Shown here: positions 25,986 through 34,661 of the stretch, piece after piece
How the letters are laid out: each line of letters begins with the position of its first letter
Position numbering within the stretch: position 1 is the stretch's first letter
Assembly: GCA_016235555.1 (NCBI GenBank)
Contig: JACRKC010000100.1
Span: 1 to 64,000, forward strand
DNA length: 64,000 nt
Direction of reading: 5' to 3'
DNA from: Verrucomicrobiota bacterium
GTDB lineage: Bacteria > Verrucomicrobiota > Verrucomicrobiia > Opitutales > Opitutaceae
Notes under the pieces: generated by a model
The model's database searches: none
Told to the model about the DNA's origin: nothing
Seen by the model: only the letters and a program-made list of their open reading frames with translations
Program-made: the position numbers and the translations under genes

Positions 25986-26058
25986 TTCGTGGTAGAACCG
26001 GCCGGTGGCCGGTTGAGCCGGCCAACGCCCGGGCCGACAGCTTCTGGGCGGCCGACGT

Positions 26059-27765
26059 TTATTCGCGATCGGCGGCGGCGGCGGCGAGTTCGGTGCGCAG
26101 GCGGGTGAGGCCGGCGCGGGTTTCCTCGTCGGCGGGGTAGGGGGCGCAGGCCTCGAGCACGGCGGCGGCCTCGGCTTTCCGGCCGTGGCGGGCGAGGGCG
26201 AGGGCGGTCGGATAGCCGACGGTGGGCTGGCGGGCGAAGAGGCGCGCACCGAGCTGCAGTTCCGCAAACTCCGCGGGGCTCGGCGCGATGTCGCAGCGCG
26301 CCCACGCCTCGGCGAGCAGCGTGAAGGCTTCGTGCAGCGGCGGGGCCTGCGTGAGCGTGCGTTGGAGCGGCTGCATGACCGGGGCGAGTTCGGTGAACGA
26401 AAAAGCCTTCGTCTCCGGTGTGCCGTGACGCAGGGCGGCGAAACGGATGCGGGCGAGTTCGAAATACGCGCGGGGCCGCACCACGCCGCCGGCGGTGGCG
26501 GCTTCGAGGTGGGGGCGGGCGCCGGCGTCGTTGCCGGCGTCGACTTCGCAGAGGCCCAGCGTGGCGAGCAGGCGGGGATCGCGGTCGCCGGCGGCGTAGG
26601 CGCGTTGCAGGGTGCGGCGGGCCTGCGCGAGGTAGGGATCGCGGGCGGACGGGAGGCGTTTCTGCACATAGCCGATGGCGAGGCGTTCCCACTCGCCGCG
26701 CACGCGGGCGATCTGGTTGGGCGTGGCCGCCTCCACCTCGAGGCGCGGGAGCGGCGGGAGTCGGCCGGGCGCGATCCAGACAAAATTCTTCACGGCCTTG
26801 GGCAGGTGGTCGCTGAGGCGGTCGCGCAGCTCCGCGAAATCGAAGCCGAAGCACGATTCGAACATGGCCTCGTCGGCCGGGGCTTCGGCGGCGCGGGCGG
26901 CGAATTTCCAAAACGCGTCGCGCGTGGCGCCGCCGGCGGCGACGGCCCAGCGGAAAAACAACTCCTGCTGGGCGGCGCGGATCTGCTGGCGACGGGCGTG
27001 CTGGTTTTCGCGCACGCGGACGGCCTCGGGCGCGAGCAACTCACCCGCGGGCAGCAGCGCGCGGGGATGCGCGCGGTCGCCGGCGAGTTCGTCGCTTTCG
27101 CGCGGGTCGAGCCACTCCATCGGCGCGAGCGTGATCGGATCCAGCACGAAATCCGCCCGCGGCCAGGCGCGTTCGAGGCCCTCGGCGAGCCAGGCGGGCA
27201 GCTCGGGCACGCGGCCCTTCAGGAGGTAGCGCACATGGCTGGCGGCGATGCGGAGCGTGGCGCCGTCGAACAGCGCCTCGTCGACGTAGGCGATCGAGGC
27301 GTGCATGTCGCGGTCGGCGAGGCGCATGCTGGGGGCGATGTTGACGCCGCTGCCGCCGCGCGGGGCGTCGCGGTCGCGGGTGCTGTGCGCGGTGAGTTCG
27401 CGCTGGATCTCGGCGCTGACGGTGTGCGCGAGATCCTGGGAGTAGAGCACGAAGACCGCCGGCACGTCCATCTGCACGAGAAACTCGTCGGGCACGAGCA
27501 CGCGCAGCAGCTGTTGCTGGTGGAGCCAGGCGGCGGCGATTTCGCGCGTGGTGCCCGCGGAGCAGCGCGAGAGGAACTCGGTGCCGCCCGCGGAGAGATA
27601 GAGCCAGGGGACGTTGGACACCGACTCCTCGACCAGCATCGGCGGCAGCTCCACCACCGCTCCGGTGGCCGGTGGCGCCGTGGCGGCCGCGCAGACGGGC
27701 CTCACCGGCGGTCCCAGCGACAGGGCGAGGGCGAGGTGGATGGCCGCAACGCGACGAGGGGTCAT
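26059..27765 (-). CDS. Secreted protein of unknown function with peptidase-MA-like layout and TPR-like C-terminus
   Basis: 568 residues; the ATG at 27765 overlaps the stop of the upstream S9-like gene (ATGA), so the pair is cotranscribed. The signal peptide is VAAIHLALALSLGPPVRPVC. The N-terminal half contains LPPMLVEESVSNVPWLYLSA then GGTEFLSRCS, DEFLVQMDVPAVFVLYSQDL, SHVRYLLKG..PAWLAEGLERAW and FDFAELRDRLSDHLP. This order (surface-filling N-terminus, VRYLL, LPAWLAEGL) resembles gluzincin-like secreted proteins, but the HExxH zinc motif is replaced by HVRYL, so peptidase activity is doubtful. From about residue 380, helix pairs (PYLAQARRTLQRAYAAGDRD, LATLGLCEVDAGNDAGARPH) look like TPR repeats. 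The function is unknown. Confidence 0.65.
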   Translation of the reverse strand: MTPRRVAAIHLALALSLGPPVRPVCAAATAPPATGAVVELPPMLVEESVSNVPWLYLSAGGTEFLSRCSAGTTREIAAAWLHQQQLLRVLVPDEFLVQMDVPAVFVLYSQDLAHTVSAEIQRELTAHSTRDRDAPRGGSGVNIAPSMRLADRDMHASIAYVDEALFDGATLRIAASHVRYLLKGRVPELPAWLAEGLERAWPRADFVLDPITLAPMEWLDPRESDELAGDRAHPRALLPAGELLAPEAVRVRENQHARRQQIRAAQQELFFRWAVAAGGATRDAFWKFAARAAEAPADEAMFESCFGFDFAELRDRLSDHLPKAVKNFVWIAPGRLPPLPRLEVEAATPNQIARVRGEWERLAIGYVQKRLPSARDPYLAQARRTLQRAYAAGDRDPRLLATLGLCEVDAGNDAGARPHLEAATAGGVVRPRAYFELARIRFAALRHGTPETKAFSFTELAPVMQPLQRTLTQAPPLHEAFTLLAEAWARCDIAPSPAEFAELQLGARLFARQPTVGYPTALALARHGRKAEAAAVLEACAPYPADEETRAGLTRLRTELAAAAADRE

Positions 27766-29585
27766 TCGTCCCCCTTGTTGGCGGCGGTGGCGGCGGGAAA
27801 CCGGACCTCGAGAAACGCCGTGATGCGCCGATACGCGGCCGCGCGCGCTCCGGGCCGGGCCGCGGCGAAGCCGGCGGGGAGGGGGGCGTGTTCGGGCGTG
27901 CGACCGAGGCGCAGCAGGTGCGAACGAAGCTCGTCCGCCGCCGCCTCGATCGCCGGATCGCGCGCCGGCTCGACGAGGAGCAGGACGGGCTGCGTGAGAG
28001 CCCCGGCGTGCGCGAGCACGGAGAATTTTTTCCAGTCGGTCTCCGGGTGATCGGTCAGCGCCGCCGGAATCGCCCGCGCGCCGGCGGGCGCGGACGGGTG
28101 CAGCCACGTGTGCAGATCGGCCGGGGCGTCGAGGGCGACGCCGCAGCGAAACGCGGCGGGCGCGAGTTGCAGGGCGCGCAGGGCGAGGTAGCCGCCGAAG
28201 CCGTGGCCCAGCGCTGCGATCTGGCCGCGATCGAAGGCGCGGCCCGGGTGCCACGCGGCGAGCTGCTCCAGCACGGCCCGGGCGTCGTCGACGGCCACGC
28301 GATCGCCGTGCGTCCGCAGGCGCGCCAGATCCTCCGGGCGCACCCCGGCGACACAGCGATGGTTGAGCCGCGCCACCGCGTAGCCGCCGTCGGCGAGGAG
28401 TTGGGCCTCGGGATCGAAGGCCGGTTGGGCACAGCCGGGAAACCCGGTGGGAAACATCACCAGCAACGGCGGTGCGGCGGCGCGCGGCCGGTTGGGCCAC
28501 GTGAAGTAGCCGCTGAGCACCGCGCCATCAGGGGCGGCGAATTCGAAAAAGCGCGTCTCGTGCAGCCCGGCGGCGGCGAGCCACGGCGCGCGGCGAAAAA
28601 CCTCGAGCACGAGATCCTCCGGCCGTTGGTAGAGAAAAATCCGCCCGGGGTCGCTGCCGCCGGTCACGCGGAAAACCACGCGCGCCCGCGTGTCGGTCCA
28701 ATCGAGCAGTTCGACGGTGCGGCGCGGGAATTTCGCCGCGAGCTCGCGTTGCAGGCGGGCCAGCTCGTCGTCGTGCCAGGCGATGGCGGGCCGCGCGGCG
28801 GCGCGGTGTTCGCCCACGGTCTTCAGCCGGAACCAGTCGAACACGTGCGGCTCGCCGGGCGGCGCGGGCCAGCCGTCGCCGAAGTCGCGGACCTGGCCGG
28901 TGCGGATATCGACCACGTGCTGCCGCGGCGGGCTGTAGGCGCCGTGCGTGCCGATGATGAGTTGCTCACGATCGCGCGGGAGGAATCCAAGCACGTCGAC
29001 GTGGGGCATGCGCCAGCGCACGGGGCCGCGGGTGCGGGCGGCGAGTTCGAGGGGCGAGCGCAGCAGGTCGCCGAGCGACTGGCGCGCATCGTCGGGTGTT
29101 TCCTGGAAATCGGGCGCATCGACCAGGGTGCCGCGCTGCTTGCCGTCGGCGTCGGTGGCGAAGATGGGGGCGACGACCGTGGGGCCGTCGGGGTTGGGCG
29201 AGGTGCGGCCGCTCTTGTCGGCGAGCGGCGGGAGCGGCACGACGCGTTCGACGGGGGCGTAGATGAGGCGGCTGGCCGTGGCCCAGCGCAGGAAACGCAG
29301 GCGGAGGGGCGGCGTGGCGTTTGAGTCGGAAGACGAACGGTCGCCATCGATCAGCACGGTGCGTCTGGCCCCGGGCGGTTCGAGGCCGAGGATCACGATC
29401 GCGAGGTCGCGGCCGACCGGCGTGGTGAACGCGAGGCGTTGTCCGTCCGGTGCGAGCGCCACCGTATCGCCAAGCATCGGGCGGAACAGGAGTTCGGCCC
29501 GTTCCTCCAGCGACGGTGCAGCCGCGCGCAAGCCTGCAGCCGCGCAGAAGGACGCGGCGAACCAGCCGGGTCGGGGGAACTTCAC
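27762..29585 (-). CDS. S9 prolyl-oligopeptidase-like protein, probably catalytically inactive
   Basis: About 607 residues from the GTG at 29585, which opens a signal-peptide-like segment (FPRPGWFAASFCAAAGLRAA). Another GTG at 29642 would add 19 residues. The N-terminal ~350 residues are beta-propeller-like (MLGDTVALAPDGQRLAFTTP, RLRFLRWATASRLIYAPVE). The C-terminal third is an alpha/beta hydrolase: PPLLVMFPTGFPG, LADGGYAVARLNHR, QIAALGHGFGGYLALRALQL. In active S9 enzymes that last motif is GHSYGG. Here the Ser nucleophile is Gly, and the usual GEGHGF histidine near the C-terminus is also absent (PLPAGFAAARPG). The fold is therefore retained while the catalytic residues are lost. It is coupled by a 4-bp overlap to the downstream gene, also a probable pseudoenzyme. 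Confidence 0.8.
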   Translation of the reverse strand: MKFPRPGWFAASFCAAAGLRAAAPSLEERAELLFRPMLGDTVALAPDGQRLAFTTPVGRDLAIVILGLEPPGARRTVLIDGDRSSSDSNATPPLRLRFLRWATASRLIYAPVERVVPLPPLADKSGRTSPNPDGPTVVAPIFATDADGKQRGTLVDAPDFQETPDDARQSLGDLLRSPLELAARTRGPVRWRMPHVDVLGFLPRDREQLIIGTHGAYSPPRQHVVDIRTGQVRDFGDGWPAPPGEPHVFDWFRLKTVGEHRAAARPAIAWHDDELARLQRELAAKFPRRTVELLDWTDTRARVVFRVTGGSDPGRIFLYQRPEDLVLEVFRRAPWLAAAGLHETRFFEFAAPDGAVLSGYFTWPNRPRAAAPPLLVMFPTGFPGCAQPAFDPEAQLLADGGYAVARLNHRCVAGVRPEDLARLRTHGDRVAVDDARAVLEQLAAWHPGRAFDRGQIAALGHGFGGYLALRALQLAPAAFRCGVALDAPADLHTWLHPSAPAGARAIPAALTDHPETDWKKFSVLAHAGALTQPVLLLVEPARDPAIEAAADELRSHLLRLGRTPEHAPLPAGFAAARPGARAAAYRRITAFLEVRFPAATAANKGDE

Positions 29586-29653
29586 GCCGCCAGAAAAAGC
29601 ACGAGCCGGACCGGCGCAAACGGGAAAGCGCGAATCCAACACGGGCCGGCGTA

Positions 29654-29779
29654 ACTCAAACTGAGGTCAGTTCCGAAGGCCTTGGCTGTAGCGGCGGTCT
29701 GTGACCGCCGTCGCACCGCCAGCCGTGCTTCGACGGCGGTCATAGACCACCGCTACAAATCGCTGGCCTCAGTTTGAGT
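29654..29779. repeat. Nested palindrome: outer inverted repeat around a family III REPIN
   Basis: The outer arms are ACTCAAACTGAGGTCAG (left) and CTGGCCTCAGTTTGAGT (right). Between them lies a TGTAGCGGCGGTC...GACCACCGCTACA palindrome (29687-29757) made of two hairpins (GGCGGTCTGTGACCGCC and GGCGGTCATAGACCACC). It is immediately followed by the complete family II element. Confidence 0.75.
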
Positions 29780-29780
29780 C

Positions 29781-29899
29781 ATACCAGCGAAACGTGAAGA
29801 TTGGATTATTGGGTCTTGTGGGTAGGTCGGGCTTTACGCCCGACGCGTCGGGGATAAACCCCGACCTACGATCATCCAAACATCAACAGCCGTTGGTAT
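29781..29899. repeat. Family II repeat, complete copy (119 bp)
   Basis: Starts ATACCAGCGAAACG and ends CAGCCGTTGGTAT, so ATACCA/TGGTAT form the termini. TTGGAT (left) and ATCCAA (right) form a second inner pair. The centre is GTAGGTCGGGCTTTACGCCC then GAC...GTCGGGGATAAACCCCGACC, bounded by GTAG/CTAC. No ORF. A half copy is at 25919-25985. The rest of 29900-30094 holds only short CGCACTCGACCC-type palindromes from 29980 to 30045 and no gene. Confidence 0.75.
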
Positions 29900-30094
29900 C
29901 ACACCCAATACGGGCCGGCGAGGCACGCGGGGCGGCGATGCCCGCGAAACGGAGGTTTCCACCGGTCGAATCCCGAGTCGCGCGGTGCTTCAGCCCGCGC
30001 TTTGGGGGGTCGAGTGCGGGCTGAAGCACCGCACCACCCTCGGACGCGCGCCGCTCGGACGCCGCTCCTGAGCAAGGTCGCCCCCCGCCCCCGG

Positions 30095-30550
30095 TCACCC
30101 GTTCGGGATGTCCGGCTCGACGAGTTGCGCGAGCTGGGCGAGCGATTCCTGCCAGCCGAGGTAGCACATCTCGGCGGGGATGACGGCGGGGACGCCGGCC
30201 TGCTCGATGTGCACTTCGGTGCCGCAGAGCACTTTTTTCAGCGTGACCGTCACCACGATTTCGCCGGGGAGGTTGGGATCGTCGAACTTGTCGGTGTAGC
30301 GCAGGCGCTCGTGCGGCACGAGTTCGAGGTAGCTGCCGCCGAACGCGTGGCTGTGGCCCGTGCCGAAATTGGTGAACGACATCCGGAACGTGCCGCCCAC
30401 CCGGGCGTCGAGGTGATGGATTTTCCCGGTGAACCCGTGGGGCGGGAGCCATTTGCACATGGCATCGGCGTCGAGGAAGGCGCGGTAGATTTTTTCGGGC
30501 GTCGAGCGGAGGACGCGGTGGAGGCGGATGGTATGGGTCGGGGAGGACAT
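30095..30550 (-). CDS. AHSA1/START-family (SRPBCC) protein
   Basis: 151 residues; the ATG at 30550 begins the domain directly (MSSPTHTIRLHRVLRSTPEK). The activator-of-Hsp90-homologue pattern is complete: IYRAFLDADAMCKWLPPHGF, GKIHHLDARVGGTFRMSFTN, SYLELVPHERLRYTDKF, LPGEIVVTVTLKKVLCGTEV and the C-terminal helix CYLGWQESLAQLAQLVEPDI. These helix-grip proteins bind hydrophobic ligands in a deep cavity. Bacterial members are cytoplasmic, of mostly unknown ligand, and often stand alone as here. It is divergent from the dehydrogenase gene, with about 90 bp between them. The cellular role cannot be told from the sequence. Confidence 0.85.
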   Translation of the reverse strand: MSSPTHTIRLHRVLRSTPEKIYRAFLDADAMCKWLPPHGFTGKIHHLDARVGGTFRMSFTNFGTGHSHAFGGSYLELVPHERLRYTDKFDDPNLPGEIVVTVTLKKVLCGTEVHIEQAGVPAVIPAEMCYLGWQESLAQLAQLVEPDIPNG

Positions 30551-30640
30551 GGGTGGGTGGGTTTCAGTGGTTGACGAAGGCAACCAACGAGCCGGCGGGA
30601 AACCGACTCGCCGGCCAACAATCCTGTTGGTCTCGGAGCG

Positions 30641-31726
30641 ATGTCTGCCAGATTGCGCTCCGCCATGCAATCGTCCGACGGCATCATCCTGCTCGATCCG
30701 CACCCGCGGAAAATCGAACGCATCTTCGACGAAGCGACCAGACGCCGGCTCGAACGGCTCGGCCGCGTGGTCTGGCACGACGGCACGCCGGCGAGTGACG
30801 AACACCTCGAGCGACACCTGCCGCACACGATCGCGCTCATCGGGCAGTCGGCGCTCGACCGGGCGCGGCTCGACCGCGCGCCGCGCCTGCGGGCGGTGTT
30901 CAACGTCGAGAGCAACTTTCTGCCGAACGTGGACTACGCCGAGTGCCACCGCCGCGGGATTCCGGTGCTTTCGACCGCCCCCGTTTATGCCCGGCCCGTC
31001 GCCGAAATGGTGCTGGCGATGGCGATCTCGCTGGCGCGGCGGATGCACGAGGCCGACGCCGCGCTGCGCGTCGGAAAAGAATTCAAGGGCGACAACCACG
31101 ATTCGTTCCTGCTGCACGGCAAGCCGCTCGCGATCGTGGGGCTCGGCAACACGGGCCGCGCGTTGCTGCCGCTGCTGCGGCCGTTCACGCGCGAGATCCT
31201 CGTGCACGATCCGTGGATCGACGCCGCGGTGCTGCGCGGGCAGGATGTCGTGCCGGTGACGCTCGACGAGTGCTTTGCGCGGGCGCGCGTGGTGTTTCTG
31301 CTCGCGGCGGTGACGAGCGAGAACGCGGGGCGGATCGGCGCGCGGCAATTTGCGAGCATGGCGCCGGGCAGCGTGGTGATCCTCGCGAGCCGCGCCGCGC
31401 TCGTGAATTTCCCGGAGCTGCTCGACGCCGCGCGCCGCGGCCACATCCGCGCCGGCATCGACGTGTGGCCCGAGGAACCGATCCCGAAGGACGAGCCGGG
31501 CCGCCACGTGCCCAACACGCTCGTGCAGGCGCACCGCTGCGGCAGCGTGCCGGAAATCCAGCCGCTCATCGGCCGGATCGTCGTCGACGATTTGGAGAAC
31601 ATCCTCGCGGGCCGGCCACCGGAGCGCTGCCAGCGCGCCAACCTCGAAACCGTGAGCAAGCTCCGCAGCATCCCGGTCGGCCAGTGGTCGCTGAGCGACA
31701 CGGGCGGCGCGCCGCGCCGCGGTTGA
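30641..31726 (+). CDS. D-isomer specific 2-hydroxyacid dehydrogenase
   Basis: 361 residues. The substrate domain (IILLDPHPRKIERIFDEATR, VDYAECHRRGIPVLSTAPVY) precedes a Rossmann domain with the NAD-binding GLGNTGRALLPLLRPF motif and an acidic residue at the end of the second strand (ILVHDPW), favouring NAD over NADP. The catalytic Arg lies in ASRAALVNFPELLDAARRGH, the Glu in GIDVWPEEPIPKDE, and the His in NTLVQAHRCGS. The family reduces 2-keto acids or oxidises D-2-hydroxyacids (glycerate, phosphoglycerate, glyoxylate and related). The substrate is not determined. Length is at the long end of the family's 310-350. The epimerase-like gene follows in the same direction 84 bp later. Confidence 0.87.
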   Translation: MSARLRSAMQSSDGIILLDPHPRKIERIFDEATRRRLERLGRVVWHDGTPASDEHLERHLPHTIALIGQSALDRARLDRAPRLRAVFNVESNFLPNVDYAECHRRGIPVLSTAPVYARPVAEMVLAMAISLARRMHEADAALRVGKEFKGDNHDSFLLHGKPLAIVGLGNTGRALLPLLRPFTREILVHDPWIDAAVLRGQDVVPVTLDECFARARVVFLLAAVTSENAGRIGARQFASMAPGSVVILASRAALVNFPELLDAARRGHIRAGIDVWPEEPIPKDEPGRHVPNTLVQAHRCGSVPEIQPLIGRIVVDDLENILAGRPPERCQRANLETVSKLRSIPVGQWSLSDTGGAPRRG

Positions 31727-31810
31727 GCGTCCAGGGTTGAGCGTTGAGTGATCGCGCCGCGTGGGTGTCCTGCTCTCAACTCACATCCCTCAACCCTCAA
31801 CTTTTCCCCC

Positions 31811-32836
31811 ATGAAAATCCTCTTCATCGGCGGCTCCGGCACCATCAGCCGCGCCGTCACGCAGCAGACGATCGCGGCCGGGCACGAGCTCTGGCTGCTC
31901 AACCGCGGCCGGCGCCAGCCCATGGCCGGCGTGCAGACGATCGTCGCCGACATGGCCGACGTCGCGGGCGTGCGCGCGGCGTTGCGCGGGCACACGTGGG
32001 ACGTGGTGGTGCAGTTCATCGCGTTCACGCCGGCCGACATCCGGCGCGATGTGGAGCTGTTCCGCGACGGCGCGCGCCAATATTTTTTCATCAGCTCGGC
32101 CAGCGTTTACCAGCGGCCGCTCGCGCACTATCTCATCACGGAGAGCACGCCGCGCGCGAATGCGCACTGGGAATATTCGCGGCTCAAGCTCGCGGCCGAG
32201 GAGGAGGTGGAGGCGGCGTGCCGCGCGACGGGTTTTCCGGGCGTGATCGTGCGGCCCTCGCTCACCTACGGCGAGGACATGGTGCCGCTGGTGCTCAACG
32301 CCTCCGGCAAAGGCTGGACGCTCATCGATCGCCTGCGGCGCGGCGCGCCGGTGATCGTGCCCGGCGATGGCAGCTCACTCTGGACGATCACGCACAACTC
32401 GGATTTCGCGGCGGGGCTCATCGGCTTGTTTGGCAACGCGGCCACGCACGGCGAGGCGTTTCATATCACATCGGACGAAGTGTTCACGTGGAACCAGATT
32501 TTCGCCCAGGCGGCCGGGGCCGCGGGCGCACGGGCGCCGCGTTTCGTGCACATCCCGTCGGACTACATCATCGCGTGCGTGCCCGCCGTGGAAGGCACGC
32601 TGCTCGGCGACAAGGCGGTGTCGTGCGTCTTCGACAACGCGAAGATCAAGCGCTTCGTCCCCGGCTTCGCGGCGAAAACGCGCTTCGCCGACGGCCTCCG
32701 CCGCACGATCGCCTGGTTCGAGGCCGACCCGGCGCGCCAGGTCATCGACGAAGCGACGAACCAGCGGTGGGACAAGCTGGCTGCGGCGTATGAGCGCGGC
32801 CTCGCGCAGGCGAAGGCGGAGTTCGCAGGCGGTTAG
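31811..32836 (+). CDS. NAD-dependent epimerase/dehydratase (extended SDR)
   Basis: 341 residues; start at 31811 (MKILFIGGSGTISRAVTQQT), where the dinucleotide-binding glycine motif GGSGTIS begins at residue 7; the longer frame only adds a leader. Other SDR landmarks are TIVADMADVAGVRAALRGHT (adenine side), FFISSASVYQRP (active-site Ser/Thr), the catalytic YSRLK (Tyr and Lys) and VIVRPSLTYGEDMVPLVLN. The substrate-binding half ends WFEADPARQVIDEATNQRWD. Sequence style matches the NAD-dependent epimerase/dehydratase subgroup that acts on nucleotide sugars or modified sugars. With the dehydrogenase next door it may serve sugar-acid metabolism (inference). The start follows a CCCCC-rich leader without a strong Shine-Dalgarno. 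Confidence 0.82.
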   Translation: MKILFIGGSGTISRAVTQQTIAAGHELWLLNRGRRQPMAGVQTIVADMADVAGVRAALRGHTWDVVVQFIAFTPADIRRDVELFRDGARQYFFISSASVYQRPLAHYLITESTPRANAHWEYSRLKLAAEEEVEAACRATGFPGVIVRPSLTYGEDMVPLVLNASGKGWTLIDRLRRGAPVIVPGDGSSLWTITHNSDFAAGLIGLFGNAATHGEAFHITSDEVFTWNQIFAQAAGAAGARAPRFVHIPSDYIIACVPAVEGTLLGDKAVSCVFDNAKIKRFVPGFAAKTRFADGLRRTIAWFEADPARQVIDEATNQRWDKLAAAYERGLAQAKAEFAGG

Positions 32837-32859
32837 CCCGAATAAATCCTACCGCGGCA

Positions 32860-32965
32860 GCCGCAACCCAAGGAAAAGGGGAAGCAGTGTTACCGCGGAT
32901 AACGCGGATGGCGCGGATAACGGCGGAGGCGGCAGGGAACCATCCGCGCAATCGGCGTAATCTGC
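32860..32965. repeat. Degenerate CCGCGGATAACGCGGAT-type intergenic repeat
   Basis: Tandem related words TACCGCGGATAACGCGGATG, GCGCGGATAACGG and, inverted, CCGCGCAATCGGCGTAATC then TGCGG flank a short GC-rich spacer. The remainder of the 32837-33148 gap shows no open frame with coding character and no terminator I would defend. Confidence 0.5.
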
Positions 32966-33148
32966 GGTCAAAAAATGCGGGGCTCTGAAAAATCGCCGCG
33001 ATGTGCGACGATCCGAACCGACAGTAATACACTCCAATGAAGCCAAGGCATGAGCCACAGAGGGCAAAGATCGATGACAGGGAGTTCACAGAGCCAGACA
33101 CCCGCTTACGCTCGCGGCTACACTCCACGAAATCTCGGTGTCGCTGCC

Positions 33149-34492
33149 CTAGAGCGGCAGGCGCAGGGTCGCGAGGCAGCCGGTGGGGTCTGAGCGATTG
33201 ACGAGGGTCAGCGAGCCGGAGTGGTTTTCGGCGATCTGGCGGCAGAGCACCAGCCCGATGCCGCTGCCTTCGGGTTTGGTCGTGAAGAAGGGCACGAAGA
33301 GGTTGCCGGGATTGGCGACGCCGGGGCCGTCGTCTTCGATGGTGATTTCGACGTATCCGGCACGCTTGGTCCAGGCGACGCGCACGGTGGCGCCGGCGCA
33401 GCCGCCGGCCCGTTGATCGAGGGCGGCGTCGACGGCGTTCTTGAGGAGATTGATGAGCACCTGTTCGATCTGCGCGGCGTCGAGGGCCAGCGTGAGTTCG
33501 GGGCCGGCGAGGTTCTGCACCGCGAGGCGCGGCTCGAGGGCGACGGCGCGGGCGATCAATCCCGGGAGCGGCGTGGGCGCGAGCCGGGGCTGGGGGAGGC
33601 GGGCGAGGCGGGCGTAGGCCGCCAGGAAGCGCGCGAGGCCCTCGGCGCGGGCGGCGATGATGTCGAGACCGCTGCGCATGTCGTCCTCCCAGTCGGGTGC
33701 GCGGGGCTCGCGCTTGAGGAGCGCGCCGAGGCTGCCGGCGATGGATTTGATCGGGGCGAGGGAGTTGTTGAGTTCGTGGCCGAGCACGCGCACGAGCCGC
33801 TGCCAGGCTTGCAGCTCCTCCTCACGCAGCGTGCGGCTGAGATCGGCGATGACGACGAGATCGTGCGGGCGGCCGCCTTCGCGGAACTGGCTGCGGCGCA
33901 TGCCCCAGCGGCCGGAACCGCCGGGGAAGGCGAGGGTGAGCAGGCGGGCGGGTTCGCCGGCGAGGCAGTCGGCGAGGCCGAGTTCGGCGGCGTCGCGGCC
34001 GAGGATGCGCTCGGCGGGCTTGGCGAGCAGGAGTTGCGCGGCCTGGTTGGCGAGGCGGAGTTTCTGGTCCGCATCGAAGGCGAAGATCGCGATGTTGATC
34101 TCCTCCATCACGGTGCGGAGGAGCGCGGTGGCTTCGAGGGCGCTGAGGCGCTGCTCCTGGAGCGTGCGGCTGAGGGTGTTGATCTCGAACATCACATCGC
34201 CGAGCGCCTCGTCGCGGCGCGCGCCGCGGGCGCGGACGGCGAAGTCGCCCTCGCGGAGCGCGGAGAGGAGGTTGGCCATGGTCTGGAGCGGGCGGACGAC
34301 CCGGCCGCGCAGCGCGGCGGCAAAGCCGAACCAGAAGCACGCAATGAGGAGCGTCAGGGTCCATTGGACCTTCGGCTGGTGGTCGCCGAGCCAGAGGAAG
34401 CCCATCGAGGTGATGACCGCCGGCAGCCCGGCCAGCAGCGCGTAAACGAACACGAGCTGGTCGTGGCTGAGGCGGGGCTTGGGGGCGGACAT
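33149..34492 (-). CDS. NtrY-like sensor histidine kinase
   Basis: 447 residues; start at 34492 (MSAPKPRLSHDQ). Two membrane segments (LVFVYALLAGLPAVITSMGF and TLTLLIACFWFGFAAAL) lie in the first 60 residues with almost no periplasmic loop, so it probably senses a cytoplasmic or membrane signal. A HAMP-like linker (GRVVRPLQTMANLLSALREG) and a PAS domain (LLRTVMEEINIAIFAFDADQ) follow. HisKA has the phospho-acceptor His in VLGHELNNSLAPIKS. The HATPase domain has its N box (QIEQVLINLLKNAVDAALDQ), G1 (EDDGPG) and GSGIGLVLCRQIAENH. It phosphorylates a response regulator, certainly the NtrC-type protein encoded just upstream on the same strand. The organisation of NtrY-like kinases is retained. Confidence 0.9.
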   Translation of the reverse strand: MSAPKPRLSHDQLVFVYALLAGLPAVITSMGFLWLGDHQPKVQWTLTLLIACFWFGFAAALRGRVVRPLQTMANLLSALREGDFAVRARGARRDEALGDVMFEINTLSRTLQEQRLSALEATALLRTVMEEINIAIFAFDADQKLRLANQAAQLLLAKPAERILGRDAAELGLADCLAGEPARLLTLAFPGGSGRWGMRRSQFREGGRPHDLVVIADLSRTLREEELQAWQRLVRVLGHELNNSLAPIKSIAGSLGALLKREPRAPDWEDDMRSGLDIIAARAEGLARFLAAYARLARLPQPRLAPTPLPGLIARAVALEPRLAVQNLAGPELTLALDAAQIEQVLINLLKNAVDAALDQRAGGCAGATVRVAWTKRAGYVEITIEDDGPGVANPGNLFVPFFTTKPEGSGIGLVLCRQIAENHSGSLTLVNRSDPTGCLATLRLPL

Positions 34493-34661
34493 CAGGGAAG
34501 TGGCATCACGAAACACACGAAATACCCGAAAAAGTCGCCCACGGAATAGGCGGGAAACGTGGGAGATGGTCGGAGAATTTTCACGAGTGGCTCCGTGGCG
34601 CCGTCAACGGCGCGGAGTTTCGGGAAAAAGCTTTCGGGTCGTTCGGGCGTGTCGTGGTTCG

